From: Flavobacterium sp. N1736
Lineage (GTDB): Bacteria > Bacteroidota > Bacteroidia > Flavobacteriales > Flavobacteriaceae
DNA: 64,000 nt
NCBI RefSeq assembly: GCF_025947065.1
Contig: NZ_CP109994.1
Span: 372,001-436,000 of the forward strand
Direction of reading: 5' to 3'
Position numbers and translations under genes: made by a program. A model generated the notes under the pieces. That model did no database searches, had not been told where the DNA came from, and was given only the letters and a program-made list of their open reading frames with translations. Below, piece after piece: positions 9,081 to 17,200 of this stretch; positions within the stretch are counted from its first letter, which is position 1; each line of letters begins with the position of its first letter.

Positions 9081-9540
9081 GCGTGGATGAAACGGATTCG
9101 CTAAAGCGAAAACGCGGATTTATATGTTTTTTTTATTTGGATATTAGCTAATCGGTGGTTTGTAATTCCGGAGGAACGATATATTTTGTAGCGATGTTCC
9201 GAAGCTTCGGGATTAATCCGTTGATATGAATTATGGATTTGAAATTTGTTATTTGATGATTTGAATTGTGAAATAATGACGCGGATGAAACGGATTCGCT
9301 AAAGCGAAAACGCGGATTTAAACGGATTTTTTATTTTGGATATTAGCTAATCGGTGGTTTGTAATTCCGGAGGAACGATTTATTTTGTAGCGATGTTCCG
9401 AAGCTTCGGGATTAATCCATTGATATGAATTATGGATTTGAAATTTTTTATTTGATGATTTGAATTGTGAAATAATTACGCGGATGAAACGGATTCGCTA
9501 AAGCGAAAACGCGGATTTAAACGGATTTTTTCTTTTTGGA
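9081..9540. repeat. 200-bp tandem direct repeat, about 2.3 copies
   Basis: Near-identical units start at about 9081, 9281 and 9480 (period 199-200). The third is cut off after about 60 bp. Each full unit contains a small hairpin (TTCGCTAAAGCGAA), a nearby GGATGAAACGGATT/AACGCGGATTT pair, and the palindrome CCGAAGCTTCGG (9199-9210 and 9398-9409). The 741-bp gap 8917-9657 otherwise shows only ACTGAAAACTG-type degenerate repeats near both ends and no plausible gene. It resembles a flavobacterial REP-like intergenic element that has expanded. Confidence 0.85.
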
Positions 9541-9657
9541 ATTTAGAATTTAAAATTGTGATTGGAATTACCGTTTAAAGCTGAAAACTGTGACTGCGAT
9601 TGTGACTGTGACTGCCACTGAAAACTGCGACTGAAAACTGCGACTAAAAACTAAAAA

Positions 9658-10911
9658 CTAACTTAAAGGCCATTTTTGGTATAACTTAAATTTAGCTCCT
9701 TTTACTATTTGTGATTTATAGATTCCAACAGAACCTGATGAAAAATAGGCTATTGTACAGGCTATTGCAATAAAAATTCCGGGTTGAAATCCGAATAATT
9801 CCATTCCCATAACAGTGCAGGCGATAGGAGTGTGGGTTGCGCCCGAAAATACAGCTACAAAACCTAAACCTGCCAAAAGTGCAATTGGCATTGGAATAAT
9901 TAAGGATAATGCGCTTCCTAAAGTAGCACCTACAAAAAATAACGGAGTAACTTCTCCACCTTTAAAACCGGCGCCTAAAGTAAATCCGGTAAATAATATT
10001 TTAAGTAAAAAATCATACCAAGGATTTGCATTTGAGAATGAATCGACAATTACAGGAACGCCTAATCCTGAGAATTTTGTAAAGCCAAAACCTGCAATCG
10101 CAATTGCTAAAATGATTCCGCCAATAAATGGTCGTAAAGGCGGATATTTAATTTTTGAAAAAAGGGAACCCCAAAAATGTGTACTTCTTGAGAATAATAA
10201 AGCGGAAAAACCAGATAAAATTCCAACAATAATGGTATAAACTATAGTTTGTAAACTGATTTCAGGAATTTCAGGAATGCTGTAATGTGTGTGTTTTACC
10301 TGCCAGAATTCTACCGTAAAATAAGCTGCGTATGCCACTAAAAACGATAAAATAATACTACTTGTCCTGAAGCTTCGGGATTTATTTTCACTAAAATATA
10401 AAACTTCTAAAGCAAAAATAGCGCCTGCTAAAGGAGTTCCAAAAACCGATGCAAAACCGGCACTGATTCCGAGGATAATGAGAATTTTTCTTTCGGAATT
10501 ATCTAATTTGAAAATTCTTGTAAATTGATCTGCAATTGCGCCGCCCATTTGTACTGCCGTTCCTTCGCGGCCTGCCGAACCTCCAAATAAATGGGTAATT
10601 AAAGTCCCGAAAAGAACCAAAGGTGCCATTTTAAACGGAATTACTTTTTTAGGATTTTCGTATTCTTCGAGCAATAAATTATTGCCTTTTACAACAGATT
10701 CTCCCCAATAATAGTAACTAAACCCAATTAACAATCCGCCGAAAGGCAAAAGCCAGATAATCCATTCGTGATGAATTCTAAATTGTGTAACAAATTCAAG
10801 CGAAACTAAAAAAAAAGCAGACGCTGATCCGGACAAAATACCAATCAAAACACAGATCAAAATCCATTTGAAAGTTGTAAGGAATATTTTTTTTAATTTT
10901 TGAGAAGTCAT
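9658..10911 (-). CDS. ClC-family chloride channel / transporter
   Basis: 417 residues with ten or more membrane helices. It has the ClC core motif GSAGREGTAVQMG, where Glu116 matches the gating glutamate, and a second pore motif GFKGGEVTPLFFVGA. Lengths and motifs place it in the bacterial voltage-gated chloride channel group, inner membrane, moving chloride or possibly fluoride; no CBS domains are present. Residues from SRSFRT near the middle are encoded by a copy of the genome-dispersed palindrome (10365-10380). Its stop abuts the repeat-rich gap 8917-9657. Confidence 0.88.
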   Translation of the reverse strand: MTSQKLKKIFLTTFKWILICVLIGILSGSASAFFLVSLEFVTQFRIHHEWIIWLLPFGGLLIGFSYYYWGESVVKGNNLLLEEYENPKKVIPFKMAPLVLFGTLITHLFGGSAGREGTAVQMGGAIADQFTRIFKLDNSERKILIILGISAGFASVFGTPLAGAIFALEVLYFSENKSRSFRTSSIILSFLVAYAAYFTVEFWQVKHTHYSIPEIPEISLQTIVYTIIVGILSGFSALLFSRSTHFWGSLFSKIKYPPLRPFIGGIILAIAIAGFGFTKFSGLGVPVIVDSFSNANPWYDFLLKILFTGFTLGAGFKGGEVTPLFFVGATLGSALSLIIPMPIALLAGLGFVAVFSGATHTPIACTVMGMELFGFQPGIFIAIACTIAYFSSGSVGIYKSQIVKGAKFKLYQKWPLS

Positions 10912-10992
10912 TAATTATAAAAAGTTTTTTTGCCACGAATTACACTGATGTATCAAATACAATTATAATCAAATGTAGTTAAACATTGATAA

Positions 10993-11367
10993 TTATTTAA
11001 TTTTGATCATTTCAAGATCTAATGATTTGTCATTCATCTTTGATAAACAATTTATTTTATTGTTTTCAATTTTATTAATTGTAACAAATACCTTTTGCCC
11101 AATTAAATTTTTTAATGTAGGTAAATTAATTTTTGTATAAGTTAGAATGTATTGGCATTCTGAGACCCATTGTACAGAACCTTCAAGTAATAATTTTCTT
11201 GATTTATCTTCTTCTGTTTGTAAATTACCATTTCTAATTACAATAAAATTTTTATAAGCAGGATTTTTATACTTAAATGTTCCGTTTTTAAAATCGGAAC
11301 ATTTTTTTTCTTGTGAATAACTACTTACTTTTATAAGTAAGAAAAGTAAAAATATAATATTTCTCAT
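10993..11367 (-). CDS. Small secreted protein of unknown function
   Basis: 124 residues with a signal peptide (MRNIIFLLFLLIKVSSYSQ) and a small mature domain, rich in Lys and beta-type residues, containing CSDFKNGTFKY and one further Cys (SECQYILTY). The pattern FKNGTFKYKNP resembles small secreted proteins often seen in Flavobacteria, but I recognise no defined family. The periplasm or cell surface is the likely location. Confidence 0.65.
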   Translation of the reverse strand: MRNIIFLLFLLIKVSSYSQEKKCSDFKNGTFKYKNPAYKNFIVIRNGNLQTEEDKSRKLLLEGSVQWVSECQYILTYTKINLPTLKNLIGQKVFVTINKIENNKINCLSKMNDKSLDLEMIKIK

Positions 11368-11450
11368 TATGTTTGTTTCACAAGTTGTGAAAAGCTTTTA
11401 ATAATTAGATTTGACTTTTTTGATTTAAAGCAAATTTGTGGCTAAAAAAA

Positions 11451-11834
11451 TTATTGTACAACAGCTGTAAATTCAATTTCAACTAAATATTCAGGAGCGA
11501 CAAGTTTGCTTATTTCATAGAAACCGGTTGTAGGTTTTACATCTTTAAAAAAGGCAGAATGTGCTCTTGCAACATCTTCAAAAGTGGAAATATTAGTGGT
11601 AAAAATACGGGTTCTGATTACATCTTTCATTGCTACATTTAAATCTTCTAAAACTTTTTCAACACGTTCAAGAATATTATAAGTCTGAGCATACGCATCA
11701 TCGGCTTTTACTTTTTCGCCATCAACAATTGCCACAGTTCCAGAAACTTCGATGATATTACCAATTCTTACGGCACGGCAATATCCCATTTTATCTTCCC
11801 ATGGTGATCCTGTCAGAATGTTTTCTCTTTTCAT
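11451..11834 (-). CDS. RidA family protein (enamine/imine deaminase)
   Basis: 127 residues covering the whole YjgF/RidA fold: GSPWEDKMGYCRAVRIGN at the start, then QTYNILERVEKVLEDLN, DVIRTRIFTTNIS and the C-terminal YLVEIEFTAVV. The conserved arginine in VIRTRIF is the substrate-carboxylate ligand of the family. RidA proteins hydrolyse reactive enamine/imine intermediates from PLP enzymes. It is the distant subgroup often annotated only as RidA family. It is monocistronic. Confidence 0.88.
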   Translation of the reverse strand: MKRENILTGSPWEDKMGYCRAVRIGNIIEVSGTVAIVDGEKVKADDAYAQTYNILERVEKVLEDLNVAMKDVIRTRIFTTNISTFEDVARAHSAFFKDVKPTTGFYEISKLVAPEYLVEIEFTAVVQ

Positions 11835-12005
11835 TTTATTGTGTTTTTTTGAATTGTTTTATCATTTTAAAAACAAATTCAGGTTAGTTAAATTCTGTTG
11901 CAATTTATAAAATATGTAACTGAAAAAGAGGAAATTTTATTTGAAATCATACTGCAAATGATTCTTTTTTGTGATATTTTGAATCGTTGAGTTTGTTTTT
12001 TTTGC

Positions 12006-12085
12006 CACAGATTAAAATGATTTTAAGGATTATTATTTGGAAAATTGTAGCAAAAAAAGTTACAGCAAAATCATTTTAATCTGTG
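12006..12085. repeat. Long inverted repeat in the RidA-cbpM gap
   Basis: Perfect 19-bp arms (12006-12024 and 12067-12085, CACAGATTAAAATGATTTT and its complement) around a 42-nt AT-rich spacer. The same GCCACAGATTAA-type sequence recurs in degraded form near 10932, 40200 and 42020, so it is a dispersed element rather than a dedicated terminator. The rest of the 298-bp gap 11835-12132 shows nothing else recognisable. Confidence 0.75.
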
Positions 12086-12132
12086 AGATCTATGGCAAGT
12101 TTTTTTCAATAAAGAATTAAAATTTTAGCTTC

Positions 12133-12438
12133 TTATTCAATTTGATGCTGTTCAAAAAGACGCAGTTTATTTTGCGTTGCCGTTAAATTTTGCTGTAAAG
12201 TTTCAATTTTATTCAGCAAATGATAAATGGCGTCAATTCCTTCTAAATTTATTTTAAGATCATAATGCAAACGAATCATTTTTTCGATCGCAGGCAATTG
12301 TTCCGGCTGTAAATATTGATCTTCTTCCTGAATAATAATTTCAACCAAACCATAATTATTCAACTCTGTTATAAACGTATTTTCAATTTCGTGATAGATA
12401 CAAAATTGTTTTATCTGGATTAAATTTTTACTGCTCAT
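12133..12438 (-). CDS. cbpM: Chaperone modulator CbpM
   Basis: 101 residues. A MerR-like helical N-terminal half ([20 protein letters not shown]) is followed by [19 protein letters not shown] and a C-terminal coiled coil (about 75-100). This is the CbpM pattern, a protein that binds the J domain of CbpA and inhibits it. It begins inside the end of the cbpA gene (11-bp overlap), the usual cbpA-cbpM arrangement, so the two are translationally coupled. Confidence 0.88.
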   Translation of the reverse strand: MSSKNLIQIKQFCIYHEIENTFITELNNYGLVEIIIQEEDQYLQPEQLPAIEKMIRLHYDLKINLEGIDAIYHLLNKIETLQQNLTATQNKLRLFEQHQIE

Positions 12439-13351
12439 GATTTCTAATTTTAGCTAATTCTGCAAATAAATCTTTTTCTTTTTGAGATAATTTTGTTGGC
12501 GTTTTTACCTTATAAGTAATGTATAAATCACCAAATTGATTCTCTTTTTTATAGATTGGAAATCCTTTTCCTTTCAGTTTAACCTTTGTTCCGGTTTGGG
12601 TTTCTTCGGGAACTTTAATTTTTACTTTTCCATCAAAAGTGTTTACATAAATTTCTCCGCCTAAAATCGCAGTATACAAATCAAGATCAACATCTGAATA
12701 CAGATTATTTCCTTCTCGTTTAAAATCAGAATTATTTTCGATATTAAAAGTAATATACAAATCACCATTTGGACCGCCATTTGCGCCGGGTCCGCCATGT
12801 CCGGGAATTTTTATAATTTGTCCGTTTTCGACACCGGCAGGAATCGTAATACGAATATTTTTTCCGTTTACAGCAAGATTTTGTTTTTGGGTCGTGTAAG
12901 CCGAAGCAAGATCTAATTGCAATTCGGCATTAAAATCCTGACCTCTGTATTTTGCCTGACTTCTGGAACTTCTTCCTGCAGATCCATACATCGAATTGAA
13001 GAAATCAGAAAAGTCACTTCCTGAGAAATCGCCTCCGCCAAAACCAGAAAAGTCTTGATTGCCTTGTTGTTGTCTTGAATATTGCTGTTGGTTTGGGTCG
13101 TAATCTGCTTTCTCGAATTCGTCGGCGTGTTTCCAGTCTTTTCCGTATTTATCGTATTTTTTTCGATTTTCAGGATTGCTCAAAACTTCATTGGCTTCGT
13201 TGATTTCCTTGAATTTTTTCTCTGCTTCTTTATCATTCGGATTCAAATCAGGATGGTATTTTCTTGCCAGTTTTCGATATGCTTTCTTGATCTCAGCTTC
13301 AGTGGCTGATTTTGTAACATCTAATGTTTTATAATAGTCGATATAATCCAT
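12428..13351 (-). CDS. cbpA: DnaJ-class co-chaperone CbpA
   Basis: 307 residues. The J domain (about 3-70) has the HPD motif in [10 protein letters not shown] Gly/Phe/Ser/Gln-rich linker covers about 80-135. The C-terminal DnaJ substrate-binding domains (about 140-300) have [10 protein letters not shown] and [18 protein letters not shown]. There is no Cys zinc finger, which separates it from DnaJ and fits CbpA. It recruits DnaK (Hsp70) to clients in the cytoplasm. It is followed by overlapping cbpM. Confidence 0.92.
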   Translation of the reverse strand: MDYIDYYKTLDVTKSATEAEIKKAYRKLARKYHPDLNPNDKEAEKKFKEINEANEVLSNPENRKKYDKYGKDWKHADEFEKADYDPNQQQYSRQQQGNQDFSGFGGGDFSGSDFSDFFNSMYGSAGRSSRSQAKYRGQDFNAELQLDLASAYTTQKQNLAVNGKNIRITIPAGVENGQIIKIPGHGGPGANGGPNGDLYITFNIENNSDFKREGNNLYSDVDLDLYTAILGGEIYVNTFDGKVKIKVPEETQTGTKVKLKGKGFPIYKKENQFGDLYITYKVKTPTKLSQKEKDLFAELAKIRNHEQ

Positions 13352-13653
13352 TTTCTATGTTTTTAATGAAGTAAATTAAAACCTTGAAGTTAGTGAATAA
13401 GTTGGTAATTATCAAAAGGATGTCGGTTTTTTAAATGGGAAAATAGTTGTGTTTAGATAAGTTCTTGAAATTTTTATTGTTTTTTATTGCAATTTATTTG
13501 ATAATTGGCAGGTTTTTTGTTTTCCAAAAATTAGCCTAATATATTGTTATAAAAGTCTTAAAGTTGTAGAGCCAAACTAAATTATGTTATTTTTGCTTTG
13601 CTATACTTTTGATTTCATAAAATTTTCAAAGCCGATTCGATAATACTTTTTCA
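13352..13653. other. Divergent intergenic region upstream of cbpA and the 235-aa secreted protein
   Basis: About 300 bp, AT-rich. A -7-like box TACTTTTG lies at 13604-13611, about 40 bp ahead of the plus-strand gene, but I see no well-spaced -33 TTTG. Nothing else is recognisable. Confidence 0.5.
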
Positions 13654-14361
13654 ATGAAGCATATTTTATTTTTCATATTATTTTTCACTGCTGCAACTGT
13701 ATCAGCACAAACTGAATTTAGTACTAAATTCAAGAGTATTCCCGCACCAAAGTTTAGTGCAAAACCAAAGAAAATTCCAGAAGTAAAAGATCCGCAGGGC
13801 GAGAATGCAGATATGCCGGGTATAAAAACACCTAACGTTTTTGACAATACAAGTATAACTCCAAAATCAAAACTTCAGATTGGAGAAGAAAAAAGCAAAT
13901 TCACAATGTCAACAGAAACTGATTTTGCCAATCCGGGTGATCGTTATGTGCCAAAAATGGAGAAAGAATTGGATAAAGCTTTAAGAGACGCAGGTCTTAA
14001 AGAAGGAAGGGGAGAGTTGGTTAAGAAAAATATTTCGCTTGGAGATTTTAAAACAAAGTCAGAATATTTTATTGTAAAATTCAGGGATTTTGGCGCCATC
14101 GATGGCGATTTGGTTAGAGTTTCATGTAATGATAAAATTATTGTAAATGAATTATTTTTGGATGCGAACTTTAAGCAGGTAAAAATTAATCTGGCGAATG
14201 GTTTTAATAAATTAGATTTTGAGGCTTTAAACATCGGAACTTTAGGCGGAAATACTGCCGAAATTCAGGTTTATGATGATAAAGGGGCATTAATAACCAA
14301 TGACTATTGGAACAATCTTGCAGCAGGTTTTAAGGCTTCGATTGTTGTTACGAAAGAGTAG
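13654..14361 (+). CDS. Secreted protein of unknown function (possible envelope protein)
   Basis: 235 residues with a clear signal peptide (MKHILFFILFFTAATVSA, cleavage near QTEF). The mature part is a Lys/Pro-rich segment followed by a beta-rich C-terminal half (FREFGAIDGD-like strands: VKFRDFGAIDGDLVRVSCND and INLANGFNKLDFEALNIGT). The latter recalls flavobacterial secreted proteins with a small beta-sandwich. I do not recognise a named family. It is monocistronic and faces the repeat array at 14391. Confidence 0.65.
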   Translation: MKHILFFILFFTAATVSAQTEFSTKFKSIPAPKFSAKPKKIPEVKDPQGENADMPGIKTPNVFDNTSITPKSKLQIGEEKSKFTMSTETDFANPGDRYVPKMEKELDKALRDAGLKEGRGELVKKNISLGDFKTKSEYFIVKFRDFGAIDGDLVRVSCNDKIIVNELFLDANFKQVKINLANGFNKLDFEALNIGTLGGNTAEIQVYDDKGALITNDYWNNLAAGFKASIVVTKE

Positions 14362-14390
14362 TTTTTAGGTTCAAAGAGGCAAAGGTTCAA

Positions 14391-14822
14391 AGGAACAAAG
14401 CCCAAAAGCCACAACACTTTTTAAAACTCTGAACCTTTGTCGCTTTGTAACTCTATATCTTTTAATAAAGCTTAAAGGAACAAAGCCCAAAAAGCCACAA
14501 CACTTTTAGAACTCTGAACCTTTGTCGCTTTGAATCTTTGTACCTTATTAAAGAAAAGTTTCAAAGGAACAAAGCCTAAAAAGCCACAACACTTTTTAAA
14601 ACTCTGAACCTTTGTCGCTTTGTAACTCTATATCTTTTAATAAAGCTTAAAGGAACAAAGTCCCAAAAGCCACAACACTTTTAGAACTCTGAACCTTTGT
14701 CGCTTTGAATCTTTGTACCTTATTAAAGAAAAGTTTCAAAGGAACAAAATCCAAAAAGCCACAACACTTTTTAAAACTCTGAACCTTTGTCACTTTGAAT
14801 CTTTGTACCTTTTAAAGAAAGT
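14391..14822. repeat. Five-copy alternating tandem array of about 87 bp
   Basis: Units begin with AGGAACAAAG at 14391, 14476, 14565, 14651 and 14740 (spacings 85, 89, 86, 89). Copies 1 and 3 share one downstream variant (GTAACTCTATATC then AAAGCTTAA) and copies 2 and 4 another (GAATCTTTGTACC then AAGTTTCAA). The array is therefore a higher-order repeat of a dimer of about 175 bp plus one more copy that is a mosaic. Each unit pairs AAAGGAACAAAG-like and CTGAACCTTTG-like segments. There is no open reading frame across it. Related single copies occur near 15413-15500 and 38950-39010. Confidence 0.9.
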
Positions 14823-14827
14823 ATCTT

Positions 14828-15355
14828 TTAAAAAGGATCCGCTGTAACCTTAAACTTCATATCTGCTTTTACTGTTACATCCTGAGTAAGGGTTTCTTTT
14901 AGGGTAACCTGCGTTCTGATTTTATATTTATCTGCTTTAATATATTTATCCAGTCTTGCATCAGTACTAATTAAATCAAGCGTATTAGTTGTCTCGTTAA
15001 TATTATCCTGATATGCCAATTCTATTTCGTCAGAATCAGTTGTAGAAATATATAAATGAATTGATTTTAAAAACGCAAAAGTCTTTCCGTCGGGATTTGT
15101 AATGGAAAGTCGAAGCGATTTTAATTTTACATCTTTCACCAAACTAGCTTTTGTTTTATTGTTGCTAAATTCAGCCGATGAATTTGTGGTAACATCCGGT
15201 GTAATTATTTCCGAAGGTAAATTAATTGGAGAGTTGCTTTTTATTTTGATCGATGCTTCGTTTGAAATTGTAAATGACAATAAATCATCAACAGCATCAC
15301 AAGAAGTTAAAAATAGAGATAATAAAAGGGTAATGGCAATTAATTTTGATTTCAT
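14828..15355 (-). CDS. Hypothetical lipoprotein
   Basis: 175 residues beginning MKSKLIAITLLLSLFLTSCD, a lipoprotein signal with Cys19. The mature domain is all-beta in character, rich in Ser, Thr, Asp and Lys, with IKSNSPINLPSEIITPD, LRLSITNPDGKTF and a final TQDVTVKADMKFKVTADPF. It looks like a small beta-sandwich surface lipoprotein. I recognise no family with a known function. The stop lies only 6 bp from the end of the repeat array. Confidence 0.65.
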   Translation of the reverse strand: MKSKLIAITLLLSLFLTSCDAVDDLLSFTISNEASIKIKSNSPINLPSEIITPDVTTNSSAEFSNNKTKASLVKDVKLKSLRLSITNPDGKTFAFLKSIHLYISTTDSDEIELAYQDNINETTNTLDLISTDARLDKYIKADKYKIRTQVTLKETLTQDVTVKADMKFKVTADPF

Positions 15356-15529
15356 GTTTTAATGTTTTTTTCTTAGATACGTTTTTTTTTGAAGGTTGGA
15401 TTTTTTTTTTTGAGGTTCAAAGGTTCAAAGGCTCAGAGGTTCAAAGAAATAAAAAAGAACTTTCAAATCAACAATTTTCAAACCTTTGAACCTTTGCAAC
15501 TCAGTCCCGAAACTTCGGGATTTTACCTA

Positions 15530-15580
15530 AAAAATTGGAACAATGAAAAAAAAATATTTTTTTTCATTGTTCCAATTTTT
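15530..15580. repeat. Perfect 24-bp-stem hairpin in the divergent region before guaA
   Basis: Positions 15530-15553 pair exactly with 15557-15580 around a 3-nt centre. The outer part is AAAAATTGGAACAATG and the inner part is a pure A/T run. It lies between divergently transcribed genes, so it is not an obvious terminator of either. Its right end is 31 bp ahead of the guaA ATG. Confidence 0.8.
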
Positions 15581-15599
15581 CAATTTCGAATATAAAAAG

Positions 15600-15607
15600 T
15601 ATTTTTG
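15600..15607 (+). promoter_or_regulatory. Probable -7 box of guaA
   Basis: TATTTTTG matches the Bacteroidetes TAnnTTTG element. Only 3 bp separate it from the guaA ATG at 15611, so the mRNA would start at or near the initiation codon. A matching -33 box at the expected spacing is not evident. Confidence 0.5.
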
Positions 15608-15610
15608 CGC

Positions 15611-17140
15611 ATGCAACACAACGTACTTATTTTAGATTTCGGATCGCAATATACACAGCTTATTGCGCGTAGAGTTCGCGAATTAAATATATTCTGCGAA
15701 ATTTTTCCTTACAATCACTTCCCTAGTGATTTATCACCTTATAAAGCCGTAATTTTAGGCGGAAGCCCATTTTCTGTTCGTGCAGAAGACGCTCCACATC
15801 CTGATTTATCCCAAATTCGAGGCAAGCTTCCAATGTTGGCAGTTTGTTATGGAGCGCAATATTTAGCCCACTTTAGCGGAGGCGAAGTAGCAGCTTCGAA
15901 CACCAGAGAATACGGAAGAGCTAATTTGTCTTATATTAAAGAAGGTGAAACTTTCTTTGACGGAGTTTCAGAAAACAGTCAGGTTTGGATGAGCCACAGT
16001 GATAGTATCAAAGCTTTGCCAACAAATGCTGTAAAACTTGCCAGTACTCATGATGTAGAATATGCTGCTTATAAAATTGATGGCGAAACTACTTATGCTA
16101 TTCAATATCATCCGGAAGTTTTCCATTCTACAGATGGATCAAAAATGCTGGAAAACTTTTTAGTAAAAATTGCCGAAGTTCCTCAAAACTTTACACCAAA
16201 CGCTTTTGTTGAAGAAATGGTGGGAGAATTAAAAGAGAAACTAGGAAATGATAAGGTTGTTTTAGGACTTTCAGGCGGAGTAGATTCTACTGTTGCTGCA
16301 GTTTTATTACATCAGGCAATTGGTAAAAACCTGTACTGTATTTTCGTAAATAACGGTTTACTTCGTAAAAATGAATTCCAAAATGTATTAGATCAATACA
16401 AAGGAATGGGATTGAACGTAAAAGGAGTAGATGCCGGAGATCGTTTCTTAGGCGAATTAGCCGGAATCAGCGATCCTGAAACCAAACGTAAAACTATTGG
16501 TCGTGTATTTATCGAAGTTTTTGATGATGAATCGCACTTAATCGAAGACGTAAAATGGCTGGCGCAGGGAACTATTTATCCTGACGTAATCGAATCGGTT
16601 TCTGTAAAAGGACCATCGGCAACCATTAAATCGCACCATAATGTGGGCGGTTTGCCGGATTATATGAAATTAAAAATTGTAGAACCGCTTAGAATGTTGT
16701 TTAAAGACGAAGTTCGCAGAGTTGGTGCTACTTTAGGAATAGATCCTGAATTACTAGGAAGACACCCATTTCCGGGACCAGGATTATCAATTAGAATTTT
16801 AGGAGATATTACTCCGGAGAAAGTTCAAATTTTACAGGATGTTGATGCTGTTTTTATCGACGGATTAAAATCCTGGGGATTATATGACAAAGTTTGGCAG
16901 GCTGGAGCAATTTTGCTTCCTGTAAATTCTGTTGGAGTGATGGGCGATGAACGTACTTACGAAAAAGTAGTTGCGCTTAGAGCTGTTGAATCTACAGACG
17001 GAATGACTGCTGACTGGGTTCATTTGCCTTATGAATTCTTAATGAAAGTGTCTAATGACATTATCAATAAGGTAAAAGGCGTGAATCGTGTCGTTTACGA
17101 TATAAGTTCAAAACCACCTGCAACAATTGAGTGGGAATAG
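15611..17140 (+). CDS. guaA: GMP synthase (glutamine-hydrolysing)
   Basis: 509 residues. The class I amidotransferase domain (1-195) has the triad Cys79 (LAVCYGAQ), His167 and Glu169 (YHPEV). The ATP pyrophosphatase domain has its P-loop SGGVDST at 221-227. The dimerisation domain has HPFPGPGLS and ends KPPATIEWE. It converts XMP to GMP in the cytoplasm. I chose ATG 15611; an upstream in-frame TTG at 15605 falls inside the -7 box. It is monocistronic with a strong terminator. Confidence 0.97.
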   Translation: MQHNVLILDFGSQYTQLIARRVRELNIFCEIFPYNHFPSDLSPYKAVILGGSPFSVRAEDAPHPDLSQIRGKLPMLAVCYGAQYLAHFSGGEVAASNTREYGRANLSYIKEGETFFDGVSENSQVWMSHSDSIKALPTNAVKLASTHDVEYAAYKIDGETTYAIQYHPEVFHSTDGSKMLENFLVKIAEVPQNFTPNAFVEEMVGELKEKLGNDKVVLGLSGGVDSTVAAVLLHQAIGKNLYCIFVNNGLLRKNEFQNVLDQYKGMGLNVKGVDAGDRFLGELAGISDPETKRKTIGRVFIEVFDDESHLIEDVKWLAQGTIYPDVIESVSVKGPSATIKSHHNVGGLPDYMKLKIVEPLRMLFKDEVRRVGATLGIDPELLGRHPFPGPGLSIRILGDITPEKVQILQDVDAVFIDGLKSWGLYDKVWQAGAILLPVNSVGVMGDERTYEKVVALRAVESTDGMTADWVHLPYEFLMKVSNDIINKVKGVNRVVYDISSKPPATIEWE

Positions 17141-17152
17141 TACTATTTTTCA

Positions 17153-17188
17153 AATTAAGGCGTTACATTTGTAACGCCTTAATTTTTT
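17153..17188 (+). terminator. guaA terminator
   Basis: 14-bp stem (17153-17166 with 17171-17184, core AAGGCGTTAC) with a 4-nt loop, followed by a T run. It lies 13 bp after the guaA stop. Confidence 0.9.
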
Positions 17189-17200
17189 AACCTACTATTT

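Noticed and set aside
9815..10240. Open frame of about 141 codons on the plus strand
   Set aside because: It lies wholly within the ClC gene on the opposite strand, encodes no recognisable domain and has no start signal of its own.
14391..14822. Regularly spaced repeats suggesting a CRISPR array
   Set aside because: Units are contiguous and vary between two types, with no unique spacers and no cas genes anywhere nearby.
15389..15595. 68-codon plus-strand frame before guaA
   Set aside because: It covers the repeat-rich and hairpin region and consists of translated AACCTTTG-type repeats; no homologue is recognised.
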